From: Serilophus lunatus
Lineage: Eukaryota; Chordata; Aves; Passeriformes; Eurylaimidae
Direction: 5' to 3'
Length of the DNA: 64,000 nucleotides
NCBI GenBank assembly: GCA_013399895.1
Contig: VXBA01006145.1
Span: 62,852 to 126,851, forward strand
A program made the translations under genes and the position numbers. Below are positions 24,298 to 36,800 of the stretch, piece by piece (the stretch's first letter is position 1; every line of letters starts with the position of its first letter). The notes beneath the pieces were generated by a model. The model was not told where the DNA came from. It made no database searches and saw only the letters and a program-made list of their open reading frames with translations.

Positions 24298-24322
24298 AAA
24301 AAAAAAAAAAAAAAAAAAAAAA
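24298..24322. repeat. Poly(A) run, 25 bases
   Basis: An uninterrupted A25 follows CTTTTGG. I checked for a retroposed gene body upstream and for flanking target-site duplications and saw neither, so it is listed as a simple repeat. Confidence 0.95.
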
Positions 24323-27300
24323 GTTAAGCCTTCTTACATCTTTCTACAAAAAACCCACTTGAATCTTGGTTTCTTGGTGGATTTTCAGATCTTCAAAGTT
24401 CATGTTTTCAAGCTTTACATTGTGTTTATTCTAATACAAATTCCACTTTCTGATCCTTCAAGATGATGAAAGTAATTAGCTAAATGGTTGTTCTCTAAAT
24501 ATAGGGAAGCCTTTTAAGTAAGGGCATAGAAAGAGTTACCCTTTTTCCCTCCCCACTTTTTCCATGAATTTTTTAACAATTGATTTTGCACGGGTAACAG
24601 ATTAAATTTTAATAGCATTGTGATAAGTACACTTCAGTTTTACAGTTTATTTCAATAAAGGATAGATGACCTGTTTGGTAACTGACATAAACACAGAGTC
24701 TGTGAGGTTATTTTACTCCTTTAGCTGTTGATTTTTTGGTTTTATTCTCTTTGGTTTTGGGGTTTCGGGGGTTTGGTTTGTTGGTTGCGTTTTTTAGGAG
24801 AGCAAACTTTAAAAAAACCCGAAGAGTAACTGTTAAATTGGAACATGTGTAATTATATGGTCCCTTCAGAGAATGTTTCAGGCAAGAGTCTCATCCTTTT
24901 TCTAGGACTGCCAACTGGCCTGAACCACCTGAATCCATTGGCTTGCTAAGTGTACCAGTAATGAATGCAGAGATACTGAAAAATCCATTGCAAATGGTAA
25001 ACCTTATGTGTCTTGGTAACTGATTTTGGAAGATATTTAATGCTGTGAAGTCATTAACATCCCTTGGTGCAGCTTATCCTTTCAATTAATGCTACATCAA
25101 ACTAAACCAACTGGTCCCAGTCCATCCTGATGTAAGGGAGAAGGCAGAAGCCTTCTGTACTGCATGTTCTGTGTGATGACTGGAAATAGCTGTCACTTTT
25201 CTCTGAGGCTTGATATTTTGCAAGCTCTCCATAAAAGCTTATGAACACAAATATTTACTATAGTGTCCATGGCATGAAAAGGGGAGAGCATGGATATGCA
25301 CAGCTATTCCCCACATCAGGATCTGTTTTTATGTAATTCTCTACTAGATTCTGAAATAATAATAATAAAAAAAAATCAAAACCCATGAAAAAAATCAAAT
25401 TAGGAAAGAGGATAATTAGCTTTGAGGAGTAGTTGCTTATACACTTCAGGTATTTTTGATCTCAGTCTGCCTTACTCAAGTGTGACATGGGATAATTCAT
25501 ATGCTAAAATTGAATAAGATTTTATTACTAAAATATCTTGTCAGAAAATTTGTAAATTGAAGCCAAGAAGTCAAAAGACAATGGAAGCAGTCATGCTTGT
25601 ATAGCAAAAGCTATGTGTGCATGTTTTGCTTTTAAAACTCATGAGCATAAACATGAAAATGAAACATTCTAAATGTTTCCAAAGTCCACCACTGAAGGAA
25701 TCACTCTTAAATACAGGAATTTAGAATACAAGTTATAGAAGCTTACTTCACAAATCTTTATAACTAGTTATTCTGTATAATTAACTGCATTTTGAATGGG
25801 ATGCATCAGGTATACTGATCACAGCTTGAGATATGATTTCCATCTGAGCTGAAGCTCTTATTTTTTTTGTATACATATGTATATTCCTCATATACATCTA
25901 CGATTAAACATATGTGCTTTGCCTTTCAGAAAATCAAGCACAATGTGTAATCCAGAAATGGCAGAATCGGGGCAACAACTACACTGACTTTAGGTATCAA
26001 CTTTGATGTTTAAATGTGAGGGTTTGGCACTTCCAGAAAGAAGAGATCTTCCTTTCTGTTTTGGTACTCTATGATTTTCATTTCCTTTATTAGAGCAATA
26101 AGTCTTTTGCTATTTTGGAGTGGTGAGTAAAAAAACTTGTACATTAATGAATTTGTGCACTACCAAGTATGTGTGGCTACTGCTTCAATAGATGTTTTCT
26201 GTTTCTCTTTTATTGTCATTGTTAGCTTTACTTTACTTAGGATGCTTCAAAGCTTACTATTAAGTCTTCTGTCCTACGTCTGCAAAAATAATGAAACAAC
26301 AATAAGAAGAATCTCGACTGCAGCATATGCCCTATCTTGGAAAGGTGAAAACAGTCCACAAATGCTCTTTTCTTCAAATAGTAGGCAGTGCTATTTAGGA
26401 AAGTGCTTATAAACAAATGTCTTACAGGGATCTTACACAGCATATTTTAAAGGTTCTCCTTTTGTCAGAGAATTAGGCTAAAAACCTTCTGTCTTAGAAA
26501 CATTGGACTAAATCCAAATTAGGAGACAGTAGCCGCACTTGCACTGAGCTAGATATGCTTTAATACGAATTGGAATACCAAATACCTGTAATTACTTCAT
26601 GGGGCATGTGAGAAGGGAGCAACATAATGCCCTTCTCTCTTCCCCTGCTGGCTACAGCTCTCCTCTGAAACAGATACACAAGGGTAGGAGCTGAAACAGA
26701 GGAATTACCATAGACTTTTTGTCACACACAACCCAGCAGTGCTCCCAATACTCTTGCTTCTCTTGTCTGTATTTTGCCTGCCTGTGACCTCATCTTCTCT
26801 CCTTTTTGCTCATGTGGCTACATCTCTCACCAACACTGTTGGGATAATTCAGAATGTTCTTTCTCAAATTATTCATTGCCCCTTTACTAAACTCCATAAT
26901 CCCTACCACTCTCATTTAACTCTTTCTTCCCACTGATATCCATTGGTTTTCCATACTCTCTCATTTCTCCTGTAGAGTCTGATTGTAGTGAGTCTACACA
27001 CTTCTGTTTGAAGCAGTAACTGCAGAGAAGCTTCTTGTCTCCAGCCATAGGACAATGTCACCCCAATGCTGACAGGAACTCTATACTATTTTCAAAGGTA
27101 GAATTGAGAAATTGCTTTTGCAAGGAGCATAAGACAGATGACTGGAAGTACAGCAAGTGCTTATTTGCTGGAGAGAAATAAAACCTGTGCCTATTGCACT
27201 CTGACAGTTTGGCTTGAAAGGGTTCTATGCAGTTTATTTTCTCCAACCTGGTAAAGAGAAACTTATTTAGCATCAATGACTCTCCACATTTAATCCTAAC

Positions 27301-29562
27301 TCTTTCAGAGGGATGGCATAAGGTTATAAGTAGTAGCTTGATAGGTATAAGCAACTCTTTTAGTCATCTTAAATCAATTAATCTGAAGGCTATGAGGAAT
27401 TTGCAGGATGAGGAAATACTGGATGTGGGGAACAGTTGTACCTTTCCATGAACAAAAAGGTCAGAAAAATTTGCTTGCCAGCCAGCTATATAGAAAACAT
27501 AAATTTTGCTTTGTGTGGATCAATACAAGGTTGTGTGTTCATATCTGATTACCTTAGATGGATTAAGATGTTGGATATTATTAAGATAATAAAAGACAGG
27601 TTTGACATCATAATGGTGGTACTTTGTCCTTGAAATTCTGTGGTTGGAGAGGTTTCCATTTGTAGATGCCAGATGGTTCTCGAAACTCAGTTGCTGAAAT
27701 GAGGGAAAATTTCTACCTGAACAAGTAGTATTCCTAATAAGTTTCTTTTAGATGTTCTCTACTCCTGATTTTTTTATATCTTTGTTCTTTTGTGTTGTTT
27801 TCATTTTCAGACTTAACCCACTTTCTCTCTGTGTGTTTTGTTAATGAACAATGACTAGCACAGTAGCTTGGTTCTACAATCTTTTTTGTTTTTACTAGCC
27901 AGCACACCTGGACTTGTTCAGAACTACCAATATTTTTGTACTGAACTGGCTTCAGAAAATTGAGAAGATATATTTTACTGAATGCCAGCTAAAGTATCCA
28001 TCTCTACCCATTCTTGTGTCTGTTTTGTGAAAGTGAAAAAAATATCTAACAGTCTGTTTCCTCATTAATATTAGTTTGTAGTTGAATACTTTTCCTTCTC
28101 TTTTCACCCTAAGAATAAGAGATCCTTTGGGCTCTTATCCTTGCCTTTGTACTGTTCTGTTAAAATGTAGATGTTCCTTCCCATCATACCTGGAAAGAAA
28201 CCCTGTTCTTTAGGGCTTAGGCTTTGCCTCCATTTTCACGATGACAAATGCAGATCAACTGCAAAAGAGTCTGTCTTGTCTTTCTCAGTCTGTACTGATT
28301 TGTAAAGTCTGTCACTAAAACCCAAGTCTGACATTTAGTTTTTTGGGCTATACTTCCTGTGATAGTGTCATTGTCAGCACATGATTTTCCTAGTTGGTCT
28401 TTCTTAGACAATTGTTTACAGCTGTTATAATTGGTCTTGCTTTATGGCTTTATTGTGCTGTGCTTTGTTTCGCCATTTCTTATTTTGTTGTCTCTATATC
28501 TTTAGGAAAAATTATTTTCATTTATTTTAGAGCATACTTAGGTCTTTGCTTTTTCCGGCTGCCTGCAGACTCTATTTTGAATACTTTTTTTTTCCTCTTT
28601 ATATGACATCTACTAATGTCTAATGATAGGAATAAAGAAGTTTAGTTTGAGCTTTGTCCCCTTCTGATTGAACCCCTGCTGTAGTATCTAGTAGGTTTCA
28701 TATATCTCTCTTCAGGTTTACTGTAAAAGTGTTAATATTAAATATTGATTAAAACACACTGCTGTCTGAAGCCTATGTGTTTTGGCACAGCAGTTTTCTA
28801 GTGCCTGCATGAGACTACTTCTGTTTTTTTTCTTCACAGTCTTCTGCAATGAAATCCTGGTGATCACTTATGGTGAATCATTTTAATTGCATCTTGATTT
28901 GTAACACAACAAATGGAGGTCTCTTGCTCTGCTGTGTCTGATATAAATGTAGGCATTCATTCCTCTGAGTTCAAAATATCCAGCACAAATCAATATTAGA
29001 TACAGTTCAGCATCACCTGTAGATATGTACTGCACTAGAAAAGTAAACAAAATGAGTCATTCTTTTTGTGGCTTTCTTTCCCTTATGTATTGGATGAGCT
29101 CTGACCTCAAAAGAAGTGATGGTGTTTGTTTCCTTGTTTGTTTGACTTTCCAATTGCTTTATCTGTGATTAGAAGGTAGAACTTAAGAAGCCTTAAATGT
29201 CGAAAGATGGGTAACTCCTGAGGGTAGAATTTAACAGATTACAGTGGTTGAAGATAAGGAGGTTTATCTTCCCAACAAAAGGATGCATGCAACCAGAGCA
29301 ACCTGTAATGGCTTTTTTGGTTTGGCTCTGGGTAGGAGGTGAAAAATATCAGTTTAATAGCCAAAATTGTCTGAATCAATATTAATGCTGCTTTCATCTT
29401 GTTTTGCTACAGGCAAACCCTGTGAGATTGTTTCAGTTCTCAGTACCAGTAGAGGACACATACTTGTTTTACTTTTCTTGGAAAAACAAGAGTTCAGGCT
29501 TGCATGGTTACCTAAAAACTTCTATATGTCCCTGCTCTCCAGATAGCAATTTGCTTTTCTGC

Positions 29563-29656
29563 TTCTTTTTTCTTTTTTTTTTTTCCATGTGTTCTACAAG
29601 CTCATACAGCATAGAAAGTGTTTTCTTTTCCTTTCCCTTTTTTTTTTTTTTTTTTT
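29563..29656. repeat. T-rich tract with two long T-runs
   Basis: A T-run near 29571-29584 and one of about 19 T at 29638-29656 are separated by ordinary sequence. If the last run were a reverse-complement poly(A) tail, a minus-strand retroposon body would lie to its left, but nothing recognisable is there. Confidence 0.85.
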
Positions 29657-32600
29657 GATACCCATTCCTAGTGATTTACCTGGATGCATTTACCTAATGC
29701 ATAGGTAAGTTGCCAACTATTGTAATAAATGGACAGAAGGCAACCAACCGAGTGCTGATATTAGAGAAGAAATGAGTCTTGGTATTTCTGTAAGCAACTC
29801 TCTTACTTCAGATTATAAAATGTGAATAAGAATTAGTGTACAAGGTTAGATCGGCATTTCAAATGCTCAAGTATTCTGTCTCCTTATGTTCCTTTGACCC
29901 TGCACACTTCATACACATTCCAAAGTATCTTGTTTGGTGATAAAATGATACAGGAAGTGGTTGTCTTTTGTTTATGTGTGGGTTTTTTTATCTCCTTTTT
30001 CCTAATTTCAGTAATGGAGGTTGGATGATTATTTGAAAAGTGATGGTTTATAGACCTTCAGACGGCTGCAGATTTTGCTTTTGTTTCCTAGTTTCACCAT
30101 GTTGTTTGTTTCTGAGAGCCACACAAGGGAGACCTGCTTTTGACACCCTCGTTAAGGAGAAGGAAATATTTTGCCTCAAAAGCCCGTATTCTGTTATTTG
30201 TTACTGCAAGTTTAAAAATAGCAACCTTAGAAATATTTCAACATTCTCCAGAGAATGGATCCTGGTTCAGGAGACTGATGGCCAGATTATGCTACCAGGT
30301 ACAAGATAAATCAAGAAGAAGTCCATTGAATGCAGGGCCATTACCCTAGCACAACCAGGAGCAGAATGTGACCCTCAGTTTAATTTCTGAAATGGCTTCT
30401 GAATTTATTGGAGCTGTGCATCTCTGCAGGACCTTTCTTGGCTTTGCAGCAGTGGTAGGCTGATGTAAATCAGATTTCCTTGCAGCTGAGAACACTGCTG
30501 ATAATATACGAAGCTCTATTAATGCTTGCAGGAGTTTTGTGTTCCTAGGACCATCTTAGAAATTCAAGCAGCTTACCCTTCTTCCTTTGACCTGAAGAAA
30601 GAGGAAAGTGTTTTACAGTAGTAATAAAGAGATTACATTAGATGAAGTTATTTTCAGTAACTATATCAGGAAGATTGAGAGCCAATTATCCTGTTCAGGT
30701 TCATCTTTAGGACACAAGCGAAAAAGAGGGTTCAGACATTTATATTGTACCAGAAAAAAAGATTCAAAGACACTGTGGTCCTACTGAGTACTTGGGCCTT
30801 ATCAGCAGGAACAACTAGTAAGAACAGTGATAATATTTTGGGAGCTGGAGAGTATTGCTTCATTCTCTCTTAGGGTGCTCTTTTGACCTCTTGGACTCTT
30901 CTAGTCAGTAGAGAGAGCATATTGTGTATCTTTCATCACCCATGGAAGTGACTATTTGGTAGGGAGAATAGTGCTGAGGCTCCTGATAGCGTTTCTGTTT
31001 TGTGAATTTCTCCTCAGTTGTAAAATCTGCTCTGTCTGATTTCAGAAAACTTCCCAATATTTTCAATATTATTCTCTGCTGCCCCTGTCTGCATTGTCAC
31101 ATGTAAGTTGTATATCTTTAATTTCTCTATATTAAGATGATAGCTGCTTTCCCTGCCCCCCTCCCTTTTTTAAGCTTTAGATAGAAATGTAGCTAGAAAG
31201 CTAAAATGTCGCTTTCTATTTAAGAGCTCTGGTTTGGTTTGTTGCTTTTTGGTTTTGTTGGGGTTTTTTTAAAGTCAAACTTGGCATCCTGTAAATCAAA
31301 AGATGCTTTTGTTTTTCACCTGCAGAGAGAAAGGTTGCTGGAAGAAATGCCACTGCTTGGTAATTCTGCTACCTATTTTTAAGTATTTGCATACCTCCAC
31401 TTATTGGAAAGATGTCTGTGCTGGGAATGTGGCAGCTGAATCGATAGCCTTGGCATCTCACAGCTGAAAGAAATTGATGATCTGCTGGTGGGTGGGACTA
31501 AGACTAGTGAAGCTATCCTCACTTAAACCCACTGAAGGGCTTATTTGATACATGCCCCAGTTATTCTGTTCACAAGACTTTGCCTGTTTTGTCACTCTTT
31601 AGTTATCTTGTGAAGCAGATGCTTCTTTCTCTGTATTCATCTGTGTTTTTACTTCATTTTTTATACGTTGGACTTTTTTCCAATTGGAGCACTGAAGTGT
31701 GTTTTCAATCAAAATGAGTTGAGGGATTCCTGTTTGGCCGAATGATAGAAATACCAAATCCTTCCAGGATGCTGTGGTATCAGAGAAGTGTTATTACATT
31801 TTCAACAGCTCACGGTATGCCTAAAAACATGTATTGTTTTCTCTTTCCAGCCCCTTTCCTTCCTTTTTAAGGACTGTAATACTCTTACATGATTAGCTGT
31901 TTATAATGAGGGGATTTCAGTCTGGTTTTATTTCCCTTCTATTCTGAGTTAATTTCAGCAGGTGTGTGCCTTTATATACTCACTTCTGGCACAAGTTGAA
32001 ATGGTCTCCTTATCCAAAGAATGAACCTGAAAAGTGTAATCATTACTTGATCATCTGCCATTCCGAAGCAAGACTATGAACAAGTCAATATTTTATTCTG
32101 GTAGTATTGATTGCATTTCAGTAAACAATACACCTATTTCTTCTTCAGGCTCTACTCAACAACTGCTTTTTGTCAGCAGTAGTGGCTGACCTGTTAAGAT
32201 AGCTGCTGCTGAAAACCAGAGAAACATAAGGAACCAATCTGAAAAAAAATAAATGCCACAACCCTCAAAGAGTTGGCATTACCTTTACATGGAGCAGCAT
32301 ATTGGGAGTTTTTATCAGTGGAATTCTTCTACATCTGCACTTTATGGGGAGAATTCATGGAGTGAAGGAGGATGTGTTTTTATAGAGATCCAGAACCTCA
32401 GTATGATTTATCCCCATTTTGCTTTTGCACAGAGAAGTTGCTCTTGTTAGCTGCACTTAGTGGTTTGAGGGGCTTACTGTAAATATGTTTTTTCCCTGTT
32501 CTGTTCTGAATTGCTATAAATCAGAAGCTGTTTCATTGAGCTTGTTACTTGAGTTGTATAATGCCAGTGCAGATGAGGAAAGAATTCCACTTATTGCACA

Positions 32601-33576
32601 GTATTTTTGGTTGTCAGCAACAAATTCTATTTCAGGATGAATTGCTGCTCCCATACATCCCGGAGAAGGATCCAGGTAAAATTGCTCAGGACAACAAATG
32701 TGTGATTTCTGGAGTTCCATCATAAAGTCACTAGAATCAAGCCTCAACTTATGTAAGAATATCTTCCAATAGCTTTTGTAATGAACAATTTTTGTCGAGG
32801 AAGAGTAAAGACTGCCCCAAACTTTTTCAGTCTCTCTGAAGACATTGTGTGGGAGGGAGGGTGGAGGGACAGTTTCTCCTGCCTTGAAGGGGACTCCAGT
32901 GTACTTGAGGAAACAGGTTGCTGGTAGCAGAATCACAGACCCCCCTCGACCCACAGTAAATTTTTTAAACTCTGCCTTTGTATTCTTGATTTTAAATCCC
33001 TGTCCTGTTGCTCAAGGCTGATTCACAAAGCTGGCCACTGCTCTTTCTAGTTCCTCCTATTACTGAAGTGTTGAATTTTGTCAGGATTTTTTCTCCACTT
33101 TCTTTACCATCAAGTTGTTTAGCTGACTCTTGAAGGGGAGTTATTCCTTGTCTCAAGGCAAATTGAAGTAAAACAAAAAAATTAGGAGGTGTCTGTCTGA
33201 CATTCAGGTGTTGACAGAGTGTTCCAATCATCTGGCACGACTATGCAGAGTTAGAAGACCTTACACTTTAAAACAGCTTACACTTTGAAACAGTGGAATT
33301 TACATGCTTCAGAGGTTTCCTATCTCCTTATCTTGTCCGTGAGGAATTAATAACTTAAAGTCATTCAGCTCAGAGTAGTGGCTTGGTTGCGTGCCTTTTA
33401 TTAAGTAGCTGGGGCGTGAGGAGACTGTAGCTTGGTACATTTACATACACTGCAGCTTACGGACATGAGGTCTTTTCTTTTGATGCACTTTCTTTAATCC
33501 TCTGCACTCTGACTTATCCAGCGAGTGATAAAACATACCTGTCTGCTACAATAAAAATATTATGCTTTTAAGTGCT

Positions 33577-33715
33577 GACTTACCCCCTGAGATCTCCAAA
33601 CACTCTGTAAACCTTTTGACTAAGCTATTGTGAAGGGAGAGTCTTTTTTCTCATTTCCTACTTAGATTGAGAAAGAAAGAAATGAAGTGATTTGGCCAAG
33701 GTTAGTGTTTGAGGT
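33577..33715. repeat. Possible MIR-like ancient repeat
   Basis: The block contains GAGATCTCCAAACACTCTGT and AAACC, then CTCATTTCCTACTTAGATTG, then AATGAAGTGATTTGGCCAAG and GTTAG. This order resembles the amniote MIR/LINE-tail theme 'agatctcaaagcactttacaaa ... cattttacagatgaggaaactgag ... aagtgacttgcccaaggtcac'. The match is partial and by memory only. Confidence 0.45.
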
Positions 33716-33801
33716 GTAAGGCCTTGAGCTGTATCTAACATCCATTTTCTAATTATCTATAGCAGTGAGTCCTTCATAATATTTTAGGCGTTTGTTTGGT
33801 A

Positions 33802-33821
33802 GGGGGTGGGTGGGGGTGGGG
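33802..33821 (+). other. G-quadruplex motif
   Basis: Four G-runs of 5, 3, 5 and 4 are separated by single T residues (GGGGGTGGGTGGGGGTGGGG). Loops of one base predict a very stable parallel quadruplex on the + strand. No promoter or gene start is visible next to it. Confidence 0.9.
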
Positions 33822-36800
33822 TCTCAGAAAAGATATTGTCACTGACTTGATTTTATCTTGTTGTTGTTAGGAAAGCAGTAGGAACTTTTTCAAGTCCCTG
33901 ATCTTGCAAACTTGAGCTTTCTGGTGTAGCAGATTTCATCTGTTGCTAAATGTTGTGCTTGTGAGCAATGGACAATTGCCATGCTTCCGTGGAGTCCTTT
34001 GATTGTTTGGGATCAACATTCTGAGAGTCCTTTCTACTTAGGAACCAAGTAATTTATTTCATACTAACGATATCTAAAAGAATTTCTTAAGACTTTTGAA
34101 AGATCTGTATGGTTTGTTAGACACAAGGGTCTGAAATTCCATTTGTTGTTTTGTACAGTACTGCCTGATTTTGTTCCTTTTTCTCCTTCTCACCCATGTG
34201 CAATGGTTATGAGTCTCCTGGGAATTTGGAGCTTTGTGGTTTTGGTCAACAAAAGAGTTATTCTACAGATACTGCTAAGGAAACACCTGATCCTTCAGGT
34301 CTGCTGATTTTTTTTTTTTTATTTGCTTGTTTTGTAGATAACTATGTTTGCAGTAGCCCTATCCATCTTCATGAGTTTCAGTTTTCACTAGGTAGTGGTA
34401 CAAGTAATGCCATTCACTATTGGGAGTAGGGTTGTGAGTTTGGGTTCTAGTTTCTCATCATATTGCCTTTATTTCTGTCAAAGAAAAATCAGGAATTAAT
34501 CGTTAGGAATTTAGATTTTTCTACTGAAATTTCTTCTTTGGGATCAAAGTAGAGGAAACCCAAAACTTTTAAGATGGCAAGGAAGGATACACACGTAATA
34601 TGTAGCATTTGGGAAATGTTTCTCAAAACAACTGCAGTCTAGCTGGTGAAGATTTTGGGTTTATAAACTGATGATTTTTAAGTCCTTTAGAAGTAACACT
34701 GACCAGGGCCTCAACAGCTGCAATATTTTTCAAAACCTATATATTCAAAAATTCACTTAAGCTTACAATCCCATCCTCAGCACACCCTAAATGACAGATG
34801 TGATTTTGTTGCTTTGCATCTTTTGGTAGCACATTTTCTGCGATGTTCCTTTTCCCTTTTTTTCCCCCAGTATGCAGACAAGAGATGATCTGCCTGTTTT
34901 CTTCTTAAGGCTAAGGAAAAAGAGTAATGAAAGGACCATGACATTCATTTATGCTGCCATTTCATTAGGTAGATTTCCTTTTTTTCTCACTGGTAAATGA
35001 TGAAATTTGAAGAATCCCCTACATCATCTGTAAATACAGTGACTACAAAGTAGTGGTCCACTTGAACTTGCTCATGGATGCATTTTTAACAAGAAATCGT
35101 ACAAACATGGTAGGTTTTTTGTGCTTTCCCATATTGCTAGTTTTTAAGGTGATAATTCCTGTTTTGGTCTTCCTTTCTTGATACTTCTACTTCAGAAAGA
35201 CTGATCTGTAATAAATGAGATAAATATGTGGAAAACCTCCATACTCTTAATCATGTCTTGGCTCTTCTTCAGTTATATCTAGATTCTGTTCTTTCATACT
35301 CAGACTTCCCATCTTACTCCATCTCTTTTCCCTGACTCCTGATTTTTGACTCCTCCTACTGTCAACCCAGTGTCCCATTCCTGTAGTTTACAGAAGAAGC
35401 AGGATTGAAGGTGTAACTTATAATGGTAGTGTTTTAGTGCTTGCCCTTTCCTGACTGTGTTTTACTTTGAAGACTACTTAGTGAGCATGGAAATGTGACA
35501 GAGGCAGAGGGATATAGAAATATGTGGGCACAGCTTCTCTGCCAACTGAGCCCAGTGACTCTGGATGTTTGGAAGCAAGTTACTATGAATTCTTTTTTAG
35601 TTTGCCAAAGTGCTTTTGGTTGAGTTCAATTATCTGTATTAACTTTTCAATCCTAAGTGTGTGTAGCATGACAGATTTAAAGAATCTGCATATAAAAAGA
35701 AATAATCACAAGACATATGCAGATAATTCACAAAGGTAATTTTAAAGTGCCATTGGCTTCTACATTTGTTGTAGTCAATTCTGTATCTGATGTTTCATGA
35801 ATTTTTAGTACTGTTATAATAATTTCCAACTGTAGAAGCAACTTCAGGACTTAAACTATCTTAAACTAACACTAGCATGCATATGAAATAATAATAAAAT
35901 ATATCACATTTTCACCTGTACAAGAGGGAAGAACGATGTTGATCCATTCTGGAGTAACTACAGGTTATGGTGGAAGATTTTTTTTGTTGCTCATGTTACA
36001 AGCAGAAATATAGAATCATAGGCCAAAAATTAGTATCACCTTCAAAATGAAGGCTGCCTACATAATATGGATTCAAGAAACTACCCAGCTGGTAAGAAAG
36101 AATTGGTAGGTGGAGGATATTTTATGATAGCAGTTTTGTGATATGCCTGCAGCAAGAAATGCAAACACATTAAATTCTAAGGTAATGTTGCTTAAATAAT
36201 TTGTGTCCTTCAGTATATATATGTTTGCACAGCAGCAGCAGTTATTGGAACTGATGATAGATATTTCTGGTGTTTTCATTTGGTGTAGGGTTTTTCTACT
36301 TGTTATTTTGAGCTGTGATGGCATCAGATATTTCTCAAATATGTGCCAAAACCAACAACCTAGTAATTGCTTTTTTGCTTTTCTATTTTACTCTTCTATT
36401 GTAACTGCTTTAATGCTTTATGTGTATGCACTGACTTATTTTTATCTGTGATGTTTTTTAAAATTATAAAAGATACCAACATTGGATAGACTTCACTTGC
36501 ATCATCCTGCACAGAGTTGCACTACTGTATTCCTTGCATAGTTTTTTGAATCACTCATATTTATAGTGCTGTTATCATCTAAAATAGGTCTTGTAACTGT
36601 GTATTTTTGCTCAACGTGATTTTGGAATGACGCTGTTATAGTCAAGAAAAACAAACAACTTGGCTTTCCTGGAAATAAAATATTTATAGAGAAGAAGCAG
36701 GTGTGAAGTCCACTGGCAATTCTTAGAGCAGAAAATGAAACACAAAGCAAATGAATTTCGCTTCCAGCTTGGGATGCTGTTCAAGGGTGTTGCAGACAGC

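Larger units (their letters stand above)
20836..33576. other. Long intergenic stretch without recognised genes
   Basis: About 12.7 kb of AT-rich sequence. Visible structures are a 25-A run at 24298-24322, a 14-bp perfect palindrome (TATACATATGTATA) at 25870-25883 and two T-runs around 29563-29656. A moderately G-rich tract (runs of 4 and 5 G) lies near 24752-24782. A 146-codon minus-strand frame at 32514-32954 has no recognisable domain, start context or splice sites. I identified no transposon in this stretch, but old, diverged ones would be missed by eye. Confidence 0.5.

Noticed and set aside
24298..24322. Poly(A) run as the tail of a processed pseudogene
   Set aside because: No gene-like body upstream and no flanking target-site duplication could be seen.
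32514..32954. 146-codon minus-strand open frame
   Set aside because: No family resemblance, no splice sites or promoter context, and ordinary base composition. A protein search giving a hit across birds would reverse this.
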